Origin: Acidobacteriota bacterium
Lineage (GTDB): Bacteria; Acidobacteriota; Terriglobia; Terriglobales; Acidobacteriaceae
NCBI GenBank assembly: GCA_003225615.1
Contig: QIAS01000288.1
Location: 2,127-7,306 of the forward strand
Length of the DNA: 5,180 nt
Direction of reading: 5' to 3'
Shown in pieces: positions 1 to 5,180 of this stretch. The number at the start of each line of letters is the position of its first letter. The first letter of the stretch is position 1. The position numbers and the translations under genes are program-made. The notes beneath the pieces are model-generated. The model had not been told where the DNA came from, did not search any database, and was given only the letters and a program-made list of their open reading frames with translations.

Positions 1-1
1 G

Positions 2-835
2 CGCGAGGATACGATTGCATTCTTGCGTCACGACGTCCCTAAGATCCTGCTGATCGTCATCGGCGCATTCGTGCTGATCCGTATTTTGCGTGCCGTTACG
101 GGCCGTATCACCTCGCTGGAAAGTAGGCGGCTTCCCGGCCTACGCGCCCAGCAAGTGCGCACTCTGGCCAGCGTCCTTACCAGCGTCGGCGTCGTGATCA
201 TTCTGTTTGTCGCCGGGCTCGAAGTCCTGGATGTGCTCAAAATAAACATTGGGCCCTTGCTCGCCAGCGCGGGGATTGCCGGCTTAGCCATTGGCTTCGG
301 CGCGCAAACTATGGTTCATGACATGATCAACGGGTTTTTCATTTTGCTCGAGAATCAGTTCGATCTTGGCGACACCGTACGGCTGGCTACCGTAAAGGGC
401 ACTGTGGAGGATATGTCTCTGCGACGTACGGTCCTCCGCGACGATGACGGCACAGTACACATCATTCCCAACAGCCAGATCACTATTGTTTCTAATATGA
501 CACGTGATTGGGCGCAGGTGGCCCTGCGAGTGGCCGTGGCTTACAGTGAACCCAGCGATAAAATTGTGAATCTACTGCGACAGGTGGGAGAAGAACTGCG
601 GCATGACCCCAAGTTCGCCGAAGACATCGTCGCCGAAATCCAAGTGCCGGGAATAGAGCGGGTTGGCAACGGCGAGGCGGACTATTTGATGTTGGTGAAA
701 ACACGTCCCGGCAAGCAGTACGCGGTCAGCCGGGAGTTGCGGGGGCGCATCAAGGAGTGTTTCCAGAAAAATGGTGTGCAGCCCGGCGCGCCAGGCCGGG
801 TCTACGTGGTGGACCAGGGAACTGGCGCGCCATAA
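2..835 (+). CDS. MscS-family mechanosensitive ion channel (5' end cut by window edge)
   Basis: Inner-membrane channel of the MscS family, which opens under membrane tension and releases small solutes after osmotic downshock. The frame is open to the left edge, so the TTG at 23 need not be the start; 277 residues are visible, ending in TAA. Numbered from the window edge, hydrophobic segments lie at about 12-32 (TM1), 55-79 (TM2) and 83-117 (TM3). TM3 is the family hallmark: a Gly/Ala-rich pore helix (LLASAGIAGLAIGFGAQ) running into INGFFILLENQFDLGD. The beta domain follows (about 120-167, with VKGTVEDMSLRRT and the HIIPNSQI motif), then the C-terminal alpha/beta vestibule domain to about 270. 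The visible part is close to the size of E. coli MscS, but relatives often carry extra N-terminal segments, so the missing length is unknown. It converges on the next gene. The family call is firm; the subtype is not resolved, so no symbol is given. Confidence 0.93.
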   Translation, partial: REDTIAFLRHDVPKILLIVIGAFVLIRILRAVTGRITSLESRRLPGLRAQQVRTLASVLTSVGVVIILFVAGLEVLDVLKINIGPLLASAGIAGLAIGFGAQTMVHDMINGFFILLENQFDLGDTVRLATVKGTVEDMSLRRTVLRDDDGTVHIIPNSQITIVSNMTRDWAQVALRVAVAYSEPSDKIVNLLRQVGEELRHDPKFAEDIVAEIQVPGIERVGNGEADYLMLVKTRPGKQYAVSRELRGRIKECFQKNGVQPGAPGRVYVVDQGTGAP

Positions 836-878
836 CGAAGCGAGTCGAAGCAAACTTCCCCAAGATGTCGAACATTCA

Positions 879-892
879 CCCTGCGAACAGGG
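879..892. other. Small hairpin between convergent genes
   Basis: CCCTG and CAGGG arms (5 bp) enclose a CGAA tetraloop in the 66-bp gap between the channel gene and the convergent exported-protein gene. There is no T-run on either side in either direction, so it is not a standard intrinsic terminator. It may help end transcription or protect 3' ends, or it may be chance. No other terminator is visible in this gap. Confidence 0.25.
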
Positions 893-901
893 CCCAGCTT
901 A

Positions 902-1309
902 TCAATGTTGGGTGAGTCGCTTGGAAATGTTGGTGGCGTTCAGTACGCTGCCACCTTTTTCCCATTTCCCGGTAGCGATGATTCGATCTCCGTCCTTAAC
1001 CTGGGTGGCATCGATTTCAGTGGCCTTACCGTGGTGCTCCGCAGCTGCCCACTTGGTTGAGCTGTCATACTGGACCGTTTTTTCGGCACCGGTGCTCCGC
1101 TGCCGCACGGTCAAAGTCGACTTTTCTGGATTGCTTCTGGTTACTACGCCCTCCCAACGGGCCTGCTTGCTGGCTTTCTTCTCCGCCTTCTCTTGCGCGG
1201 GAGTCTCCTTGGCCTCTTCTTTCTTCGAACCCTCCTGCGCGAAGCTCGGCATTGCCAGCCAAATCATAAGCACAGATGCGAACAATAAAGCGACTAGTTT
1301 CTTCACCAT
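902..1309 (-). CDS. Small exported protein with Lys/Glu-rich linker and OB-like beta domain
   Basis: 135-residue protein of unknown function, predicted to be exported. Residues 1-24 form a Sec signal peptide: MVKK, then a hydrophobic core (LVALLFASVLMIWLAM), then a likely cleavage site PSFA|QE. Residues 25-49 are a Lys/Glu/Ala-rich, probably disordered linker. Residues 50-132 form a small beta-rich domain with the pattern GVVTRSNPEKSTLTVRQ, then YDSSTKW, then VKDGDRIIATGKWEKGGSVLNATNI. This resembles the OB-like DUF5666 type of domain (my recollection, not searched). There is no lipobox, so a free periplasmic or secreted protein is more likely than a lipoprotein. The start at 1309 is chosen because GGAGGAG lies 5 nt upstream and the signal peptide begins there; an in-frame TTG at 1375 would put 22 unlikely residues in front. 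It is divergent from the exported-protein gene at 1637, which has the same architecture. Confidence 0.82.
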   Translation of the reverse strand: MVKKLVALLFASVLMIWLAMPSFAQEGSKKEEAKETPAQEKAEKKASKQARWEGVVTRSNPEKSTLTVRQRSTGAEKTVQYDSSTKWAAAEHHGKATEIDATQVKDGDRIIATGKWEKGGSVLNATNISKRLTQH

Positions 1310-1314
1310 GTAAG

Positions 1315-1321
1315 CTCCTCC
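1315..1321 (-). promoter_or_regulatory. Ribosome binding site of the 902-1309 gene
   Basis: GGAGGAG on the minus strand, 5 nt before the ATG at 1309. It is a strong Shine-Dalgarno match at good spacing and settles the start codon in favour of 1309 over the upstream in-frame TTG. Confidence 0.8.
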
Positions 1322-1346
1322 GTGGACTGGAAAGATGTGGCAAAAC

Positions 1347-1375
1347 ACAATAGACCTAAGTACAAAAAAGAACAA
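1347..1375 (-). promoter_or_regulatory. Weak candidate promoter for the 902-1309 gene
   Basis: On the minus strand, TTGTTC (1375-1370) is followed after 17 nt by TATTGT (1352-1347). Spacing is ideal, but the matches to the sigma-70 consensus are only 3/6 and 4/6. Transcription would start near 1340, giving a leader of about 30 nt. The region is A/T-rich compared with its surroundings, which fits a promoter, but the call rests on pattern matching alone. Confidence 0.3.
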
Positions 1376-1554
1376 GACCCCTGGACGCTAGACCACCATT
1401 GAAGGTATTTTCAACCGGGCATGGCAGAGGCTCGGGGCGAGGAATCTAAAATCTGCTCTGAGGTGGGCCGGCGAATTCAGGAGTTGCGTTCTACGCACGA
1501 GTGCCAAAGGGATCACTCCCCTAGTAATTAACGCGTAATAAGGGATTCACTGTA

Positions 1555-1582
1555 TTGCCTGCCTGGCTAACGCCGCTATAAG
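1555..1582 (+). promoter_or_regulatory. Candidate sigma-70 promoter of the 1637-2080 gene
   Basis: TTGCCT (1555-1560; 4/6 match to the -35 consensus) is followed after 16 nt by TATAAG (1577-1582; 5/6 match to the -10 consensus). Transcription would begin near 1589, giving a leader of roughly 48 nt before the ATG. This is the best promoter-like pair in the divergent region; it has not been verified. Confidence 0.45.
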
Positions 1583-1622
1583 GTTCGGTCTCGCCCCTTT
1601 AGTCCTCCGTACAGAAAACTTC

Positions 1623-1630
1623 AAAGGAGG
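1623..1630 (+). promoter_or_regulatory. Ribosome binding site of the 1637-2080 gene
   Basis: AAAGGAGG, a near-perfect Shine-Dalgarno sequence, lies 6 nt before the ATG at 1637. It suggests efficient translation and fixes the start. Confidence 0.85.
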
Positions 1631-1636
1631 TACGTT

Positions 1637-2080
1637 ATGTCTCAAAAGGCCTTGAGGTTGTTCTATTGGGTAGTTCCGATTTTGCTACTGAGTCTCTGCC
1701 CGCTTGTGCTGAATGCTCAGGAGAGTGCTACACAAGAAAAGAAGGAAGAAAAAGCAGAACAGAAAGCTGAGAAAAAGGGCACCCACCCGACCAAGACGGT
1801 AACGGGCTGCCTGCAAAAAGCCGATGAGCCGGACGAGTTCGCGATCACCGGCGAAGATGGGAAGACTTACGGGCTCCGCAGCACCGATGTGAAGCTTGCA
1901 GAACATGTGGGGCACAAGGTAACGGTCACCGGGACGAGCACCCGCGAATCAAAGGAAGAAAAATCCGCTGAAAGCAAGGAGAAGAAAGAAGGGCAAGTGG
2001 AAAAAGCGGCGGGCAAAGAGGAAATCGGCGATTTGAAGGTTACCGACCTCAAGATGGTGAGTGCCAGCTGCAACAAATAA
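1637..2080 (+). CDS. Small exported protein with a GCLQK-type beta domain interrupted by a charged insertion
   Basis: 147-residue protein of unknown function, predicted to be exported. Residues 1-27 form a signal peptide with a long hydrophobic core (WVVPILLLSLCPLV) and a likely cleavage site LNA|QE. The Cys at 21 is not in a good lipobox, so signal peptidase I is favoured. Residues 28-50 are Lys/Glu/Ala-rich. Residues 53-101 look like a small beta barrel: TVTGCLQKADEPDEFAITGEDGKTYGL, then LAEHVGHKVTVTGT. Residues 102-129 are a second Lys/Glu-rich run, and 130-145 (GDLKVTDLKMVSASC) look like the closing strands, so the charged run seems inserted within the domain. Mature cysteines are Cys58 and Cys145, which could form a disulfide. 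I recall similar GCLQK-containing small proteins as common in Acidobacteriota (possibly DUF5818; not searched). It has its own promoter candidate, a strong ribosome binding site and a terminator, so it is probably monocistronic. Confidence 0.85.
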   Translation: MSQKALRLFYWVVPILLLSLCPLVLNAQESATQEKKEEKAEQKAEKKGTHPTKTVTGCLQKADEPDEFAITGEDGKTYGLRSTDVKLAEHVGHKVTVTGTSTRESKEEKSAESKEKKEGQVEKAAGKEEIGDLKVTDLKMVSASCNK

Positions 2081-2095
2081 CCGTTCAAGAATTCG

Positions 2096-2127
2096 AAAAG
2101 CGAGGGCTTCAGGCCCTCGCTTTTTTT
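2096..2127 (+). terminator. Rho-independent terminator after the 1637-2080 gene
   Basis: A perfect GC-rich stem (GCGAGGGC paired with GCCCTCGC, loop TTCAG) is flanked by AAAA on the left and seven Ts on the right. With the A-T pairs the stem reaches 12 bp (2096-2107 with 2113-2124). It begins 15 nt after the stop codon of the exported-protein gene. Read from the other strand it is followed by only four Ts, but it lies 26 nt past the rho stop codon and could also help end the convergent rho transcript. Confidence 0.92.
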
Positions 2128-2153
2128 ACCCCGATCCAAAGCAGAATATCGGC

Positions 2154-3404
2154 TTACAACGAGCTCATGTTGGCCAGGAATTCACCGTTGGACTTGGTCT
2201 TGCTCAGTTTGTCGATGAGCAGTTCCATGGCTTCTACAGGTGAAAGCGGGTTCAGCACTTTGCGCAGCACCCAGATGCGCTGCAGATCTTCCTTGGGGAT
2301 TAGCAATTCTTCCTTACGGGTCCCGGAACGCTGAATATCAATGGCCGGGAAGACCCGCTTATCAACCAGCTTGCGTTCCAAAATTATTTCTGAGTTGCCG
2401 GTACCCTTAAATTCTTCAAAGATGACGTCATCCATGCGGGAACCGGTGTCGATCAAAGCAGTAGCGATGATTGTCAGTGAGCCGCCCTCTTCGATGTTGC
2501 GGGCGGAGCCGAAAAAGCGCTTAGGCCGTTGCAGCGCGTTGGAATCGACACCGCCGGAGAGAACTTTACCGCTGGGCGGAACGATGGTGTTGTAAGCGCG
2601 AGCCAGGCGGGTGATGGAGTCGAGCAGGATGACAACATCGCGTTTGTGCTCGACCAGGCGCTTGGCCTTCTCAATGACCATCTCGGCGACCTGGACGTGG
2701 CGGGCGGCGGGCTCGTCGAAAGTGGAGGAGATGACCTCGCCCTTCACCGAGCGTTGCATATCCGTAACCTCTTCCGGGCGCTCGTCGATCAGCAGCACCA
2801 TCAAGACCACTTCAGGATGATTAGTGGTGATCGAATTAGCCACGTTCTGCAGGAGCATGGTCTTGCCGGCACGAGGCGGCGAAACGATCAGACCACGCTG
2901 TCCTTTGCCGAGTGGGGTAAGGAGATCCATCACGCGGGCACTTATGTTTTCGCGAACCGTCTCGAGCTTTACGCGCTCCTGCGGATAGAGCGGTGTCAAG
3001 TTGTCAAAGAGAATTTTGTTACGAGCTTCGTCGGGTGACTCGAAGTTGACGGCTTCGATCTTGACCAGGGCAAAGTACTTTTCTCCTTCGTGCGGCGGCC
3101 TGACCTGGCCGCTTATGGTGTCGCCAGTCTTGAGGTCGAACTTGCGGATCTGCGATGGCGAAACATAGATATCGTCCGGGCCCGGCAGGTAGTTGTAGTC
3201 GGGGGAACGGAGGAATCCGTAGCCATCGGGTAAGATTTCCAGCACACCTTCGGCGAAGATGTGGCCCTCTTTCTCGCTTTGGGCCTGGAGGATCTTAAAA
3301 ATGAGATCCTGCTTGCGCAGTCCGCTGGCGCCGGGCAAATCTAGAGATCGGGCGATCTTGGTCAGCTCGGTTATATTTTTTTCTTTGAGTTCAGCTATGG
3401 TCAT
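2154..3404 (-). CDS. rho: Transcription termination factor Rho
   Basis: Hexameric RNA-dependent ATPase and helicase that binds C-rich nascent RNA and ends transcription. At 416 residues it is nearly the length of E. coli Rho (419) and aligns with it from end to end. Domains: N-terminal helical part (about 1-45, with [11 protein letters not shown]); cold-shock-like RNA-binding domain (about 50-125) with the RNP1-type motif DGYGFLR and [13 protein letters not shown]; then the RecA-like motor. The motor shows Walker A SPPRAGKT (175-182), [10 protein letters not shown], Walker B VVILLD with [10 protein letters not shown], the EEFKGTGN loop and the arginine-finger segment RSGTRKEEL. The Leu, Asp and Arg of LLIDERP, the Ser of LDSITR and the Lys of EEFKGTGN match positions that contact bicyclomycin in E. 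coli Rho, so sensitivity is plausible. There is no long N-terminal insertion. A GTG at 3410 is also possible (418 residues), but the ATG at 3404 is better placed after AGGTGA. Its upstream neighbour is a probable rpoZ gene. Confidence 0.98.
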   Translation of the reverse strand: MTIAELKEKNITELTKIARSLDLPGASGLRKQDLIFKILQAQSEKEGHIFAEGVLEILPDGYGFLRSPDYNYLPGPDDIYVSPSQIRKFDLKTGDTISGQVRPPHEGEKYFALVKIEAVNFESPDEARNKILFDNLTPLYPQERVKLETVRENISARVMDLLTPLGKGQRGLIVSPPRAGKTMLLQNVANSITTNHPEVVLMVLLIDERPEEVTDMQRSVKGEVISSTFDEPAARHVQVAEMVIEKAKRLVEHKRDVVILLDSITRLARAYNTIVPPSGKVLSGGVDSNALQRPKRFFGSARNIEEGGSLTIIATALIDTGSRMDDVIFEEFKGTGNSEIILERKLVDKRVFPAIDIQRSGTRKEELLIPKEDLQRIWVLRKVLNPLSPVEAMELLIDKLSKTKSNGEFLANMSSL

Positions 3405-3406
3405 AG

Positions 3407-3412
3407 TCACCT
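3407..3412 (-). promoter_or_regulatory. Ribosome binding site deciding the rho start
   Basis: On the minus strand the sequence reads TAG-GTG-ACT-ATG. AGGTGA (3412-3407) matches the 3' half of the extended Shine-Dalgarno sequence and ends 2 nt before the ATG at 3404. It overlaps the alternative GTG start at 3410, so the ATG is the more credible start. No other purine-rich site precedes the GTG; instead the upstream stretch is pyrimidine-rich. Confidence 0.5.
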
Positions 3413-3413
3413 A

Positions 3414-3453
3414 CGAGGAGATTTTCAAGGGGGGCAGCTACAGGAAGACTGGC
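3414..3453 (-). promoter_or_regulatory. C-rich, G-poor segment in the rho leader (possible Rho loading site)
   Basis: The transcript between rpoZ and rho contains a pyrimidine-rich stretch with a run of six C (3434-3429), flanked by CTTCC and CTCCTC. The whole 77-nt intercistronic RNA has about 30 C against about 18 G by hand count. Rho loads on C-rich, G-poor RNA with YC steps, and E. coli rho is known to be autoregulated in its leader. A comparable feedback site here is an inference from composition only. Confidence 0.3.
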
Positions 3454-3481
3454 ACCACGCGGGGCACGTGGCGAGGCTGGT

Positions 3482-3697
3482 TTAGGCAGCTCGCCGCTGT
3501 GCCTCGGCAAATTGTTCAGGTTCCTTCAGAACCGATTGACGCTCTGAGCTTGCAATCCGATCCAGTACTTCATTCATGGTTTCCTGGATTCGTGTATTGG
3601 GCTTGTGAAACCTGCGAGTGGCCTTCGACGCAAGCTGACAGAGCATATAACGATTCCGTAATGTATGTAAAGCTTCAAAAACGCGATCCGAGCGCAT
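3482..3697 (-). CDS. rpoZ: Probable RNA polymerase omega subunit (short form)
   Basis: 71-residue protein read as the omega subunit, which binds near the C-terminal end of beta' and aids RNA polymerase assembly. The core MRSDRVFEALHTLRNRYMLCQLASKATRR matches the omega pattern in which NR[FY]-x-L is followed by an A-[AS]-[KR]-A helix (NRFDLVLVAARRARQ in E. coli). HKPNTRIQETMNEVLDRI falls where E. coli has the NKTTVIALREI helix. The C-terminal tail (SERQSVLKEPEQFAEAQRRAA) is polar. It is shorter than E. coli omega (91 residues), mainly in the tail. The ATG at 3697 is preferred: AGGAGA lies 10 nt upstream and homology begins at MRSDRVF; the frame runs upstream to a TTG at 3784, but those 29 residues look unlike omega. 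It sits 77 nt upstream of rho on the same strand with no terminator between, suggesting co-transcription. The family call comes from motif memory, without a search. Confidence 0.66.
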   Translation of the reverse strand: MRSDRVFEALHTLRNRYMLCQLASKATRRFHKPNTRIQETMNEVLDRIASSERQSVLKEPEQFAEAQRRAA

Positions 3698-3707
3698 CTT
3701 TCTTGGT

Positions 3708-3713
3708 TCTCCT
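3708..3713 (-). promoter_or_regulatory. Ribosome binding site of the probable rpoZ gene
   Basis: AGGAGA on the minus strand, 10 nt before the ATG at 3697. The spacing is a little long but usable. It supports the 71-codon start rather than the upstream in-frame TTG at 3784, which has no comparable site. Confidence 0.5.
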
Positions 3714-3944
3714 AATTGGATAATTTCAGCCACATCCCATCTCCGGGTCCCTAGGGTGACGAACCACAAATGCGAGGTTGCCAAACCCTCTGATGTCAGG
3801 ATGGTTTTAGAACGGGATGCCTAAGTCAATCGTATAGATGCTCCGCACAGCCCCAAAGATGCTCAATTTTATGGATTTGGTTCTCTAACCTGCGCAGGTC
3901 GTTGGGACAGCAAACGGCTGCTAAAGATGTCCTTGGAACTGCAC

Positions 3945-3973
3945 AATTTAGCTGCGAAACAGGTTGGCGTCAA
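3945..3973 (-). promoter_or_regulatory. Candidate sigma-70 promoter for rpoZ-rho
   Basis: On the minus strand, TTGACG (3973-3968; 5/6 match) is followed after exactly 17 nt by TAAATT (3950-3945; 4/6 match). Transcription would begin near 3938, leaving a leader of about 240 nt before rpoZ. A second -35-like TTGACT at 3829-3824 has no good -10 at the right distance. Moderate pattern evidence only. Confidence 0.38.
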
Positions 3974-4034
3974 GTGTTTCTTTCGGAACCCCAATAGCTT
4001 CTATCATATGGACTTGGGGGCATGCCTGGTCCTT

Positions 4035-5180
4035 CTAGGCCCAAAAGGTTCGATCCAGGGTCCGGTACTGAATGGCCTCGGCTATGTGCTTGGGTTCGAT
4101 TGCGGCCACTCCCTCCAGATCCGCGATCGTCCGCGCCACTTTCAGAATGCGGTCGTGGGCGCGGGCGCTGAGACCCTGCTGGCTCATTGCCCGCTCCAGT
4201 AAACGCTCACAATCAGCTGATAAATCGCAATATGCCCGTATATGCCTGGGCGACATCTGGGCATTGCAGTAAAGCTTTTCTTTTAATGTAGCGAAGCGTG
4301 TCAGCTGGGTTTGCCGGGCGCGGATGACTCGATCGCGAATCTGGAGCGAACTTTCGGGCACGGAGGTCGAGCGCATCTCCTTATAGTTCACCGCGGGAAC
4401 ATCGATGTGGATATCAATACGGTCGAGCAGGGGGCCGGAAATTTTCGAGATGTAGCGCTGAATCATGGGCGGCGTGCAGTGGCACTCGCGGCTTCGGTCA
4501 TTGAAATATCCGCATGGGCAAGGATTCATGGCAGCAGCCAGCATGAAGCGCGCGGGAAAGGTGAGCGACATCGAGGCACGGGCGATGCAAACTGTGCCAT
4601 CTTCCAGCGGCTGCCGCATGACCTCCAGCACATTCCGGGGAAATTCGGGCAGTTCATCCAGGAAGAGCACACCGTTATGGGATAAGGAAACCTCCCCCGG
4701 CCGCGGAATGGCACCACCGCCGATCAGTCCCGCATCGGAAATCGTGTGGTGAGGTGAGCGGAAAGGGCGGGTGCCGACCAGGCCAGTTCCGTGGTCAAGC
4801 ACTCCCGCGACACTGTGAATCTTGGTAGTTTCAAGCGCTTCTTCAAACGTTAGGGGTGGAAGAATGGTGGGCATGCGCTTGGCCAGCATGGTTTTGCCGG
4901 ACCCGGGCGGGCCAATCATCAAGATGTTGTGGCCGCCGGCACAGGCGATTTCGAGGGCGCGCTTGGCGGTATGCTGGCCGCGGACATCCTTGAAATCCAC
5001 TACAAAATGCTGCGACTCACGGAGCAGTGCATCACTGTCGGCTTTGACGGGGACTATCCCATTGCCCTGGTTCACGAAATGAATCACGTCGAGCAGAGAA
5101 CGCACGGGATAGACGTCAACCCCAGCCACCATGGACGCTTCTCTGGCATTTACCTCGGGGACGACGAGGCGTGAGATCTT
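4035..5180 (-). CDS. comM: ComM/YifB-family Mg-chelatase-like AAA+ ATPase (5' end cut by window edge)
   Basis: AAA+ ATPase of the YifB/ComM family; in Vibrio cholerae ComM is a hexameric helicase that extends branch migration when transforming DNA is integrated. The frame is open to the right edge, so the Met at 5132 is internal; 381 residues are visible of the roughly 500 usual for the family. The missing part is most of the N-terminal Lon-like domain; its end is seen as [15 protein letters not shown] and VDVYPVRSL. Numbered from the edge: linker [18 protein letters not shown] (62-79), Walker A GPPGSGKT (90-97), [19 protein letters not shown] (138-156), Walker B VLFLDE (171-176), sensor AAMNP (216-220), the Cys cluster CPCG...CHC (C221, C223, C233, C235), arginine-finger segment GPLLDRID (249-256) and the C-terminal helical lid with [19 protein letters not shown]. 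It ends in RTLDRTFWA and TAG. All key ATPase residues are present, so it appears functional. It lies upstream of rpoZ-rho on the same strand across a 337-bp gap. Confidence 0.95.
   Translation of the reverse strand, partial: KISRLVVPEVNAREASMVAGVDVYPVRSLLDVIHFVNQGNGIVPVKADSDALLRESQHFVVDFKDVRGQHTAKRALEIACAGGHNILMIGPPGSGKTMLAKRMPTILPPLTFEEALETTKIHSVAGVLDHGTGLVGTRPFRSPHHTISDAGLIGGGAIPRPGEVSLSHNGVLFLDELPEFPRNVLEVMRQPLEDGTVCIARASMSLTFPARFMLAAAMNPCPCGYFNDRSRECHCTPPMIQRYISKISGPLLDRIDIHIDVPAVNYKEMRSTSVPESSLQIRDRVIRARQTQLTRFATLKEKLYCNAQMSPRHIRAYCDLSADCERLLERAMSQQGLSARAHDRILKVARTIADLEGVAAIEPKHIAEAIQYRTLDRTFWA

Larger units (their letters stand above)
1310..1636. other. Divergent intergenic region
   Basis: 327 bp without a convincing gene, lying between two divergently transcribed exported-protein genes. 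It holds one ribosome binding site at each end, a weak leftward promoter candidate near 1347-1375 and a better rightward one at 1555-1582. The stretch 1518-1544 is A/T-rich with imperfect dyad symmetry (CCCCTAGTAATTA, then TAATAAGGG) just upstream of the rightward promoter; it could be an operator. In 1381-1500 I see no recognisable element. Confidence 0.6.
3698..4034 (-). other. Intergenic region: putative leader and promoter of rpoZ-rho
   Basis: 337 bp between the comM stop and the rpoZ start, with no convincing coding frame on either strand. It contains a promoter candidate (3945-3973), a 12-nt perfect palindrome ACCTGCGCAGGT (3888-3899), a CCCTAGGG dyad near 3749-3756 and an inverted repeat CCCCAA/TTGGGG (3989-3994 with 4014-4019) just past the comM stop. 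The last has a 19-nt loop and no T-run, so it is a poor terminator. I recognise no riboswitch or RNA gene here. Confidence 0.5.

Noticed and set aside
23..25. TTG as the start codon of the MscS-family channel gene
   Set aside because: The frame stays open to the window edge and no ribosome binding site precedes this TTG, so the gene is treated as cut at its 5' end.
782..800. CCCGGC/GCCGGG inverted repeat near the end of the channel gene
   Set aside because: It lies inside the coding sequence, before the stop codon, and is not followed by a T-run, so it is not a terminator.
771..1313. Long plus-strand open frame opposite the 902-1309 gene
   Set aside because: It overlaps the end of the channel gene and runs antisense to a gene with a clear signal peptide and ribosome binding site. 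Its translation shows no recognisable domain.
2529..3038. 169-codon plus-strand open frame opposite rho
   Set aside because: It is antisense to the highly conserved Rho motor domain. Open frames opposite GC-rich conserved genes are expected from codon bias.
3259..3723. 154-codon plus-strand open frame spanning the rho start and rpoZ
   Set aside because: It is antisense to two better-supported genes and has no recognisable motif.
3698..3784. N-terminal extension of the omega-like protein from the TTG at 3784
   Set aside because: The extra 29 residues do not look like omega, and AGGAGA plus the ATG at 3697 give a better start.
4047..4056. GGTTCGATCC, resembling a tRNA T-loop
   Set aside because: It lies within the conserved C-terminal codons of comM ([10 protein letters not shown] on the other strand), and no acceptor, D or anticodon arms can be built around it.
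3927..4202. Plus-strand open frame beginning in the comM-rpoZ gap
   Set aside because: Most of it is antisense to the conserved comM C-terminus. No ribosome binding site or recognisable domain supports it.
4255..4590. Cysteine cluster CPCG...CHC in the ComM protein as a novel metal site
   Set aside because: This cysteine-rich loop after the AAMNP sensor is a usual feature of the YifB/ComM family, so it is not new.
1..5180. Search for a defence system, mobile element, CRISPR array or other novel multi-gene system
   Set aside because: No transposase, integrase, phage or toxin-antitoxin gene, no direct-repeat array and no terminal inverted repeats are visible. The genes are housekeeping or small exported proteins.

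Overview
The window (about 5.2 kb, moderately GC-rich) looks like ordinary chromosome from a Gram-negative bacterium, most likely an Acidobacteriota member. This placement is inferred, with no database search. It rests on two small exported proteins that combine an 'A|QE' signal cleavage site, a Lys/Glu-rich linker and a small beta domain (a style I associate with Acidobacteriota), on a very short omega-like RNA polymerase subunit, and on a Rho protein lacking long N-terminal insertions.

Layout from left to right. (1) 2-835 (+): a mechanosensitive channel of the MscS family, cut at its 5' end by the window edge. (2) 902-1309 (-): a small exported protein, convergent with the channel gene. (3) 1310-1636: a divergent promoter region. 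(4) 1637-2080 (+): a second small exported protein, followed by a clear intrinsic terminator at 2096-2127. (5) 2154-3404 (-): rho, preceded 77 nt upstream by a 71-codon gene (3482-3697, -) that I read as rpoZ, the omega subunit of RNA polymerase. (6) 3698-4034: a 337-bp gap that probably holds the promoter and leader of the rpoZ-rho unit. (7) 4035-5180 (-): the C-terminal three quarters of a ComM/YifB AAA+ ATPase, cut by the right edge.

The genes fall into three unrelated themes: envelope (MscS and two exported proteins), core transcription (omega plus Rho, likely one operon) and DNA processing (ComM, known in other bacteria for branch migration during natural transformation). I see no transposase, phage gene, CRISPR array, rRNA or tRNA. 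Nothing here is a strong candidate for a new defence or mobile system. The points most worth a second look are the omega-Rho gene pair with its C-rich intercistronic RNA, and the divergent pair of exported proteins, one of which carries a charged insertion inside its small folded domain.
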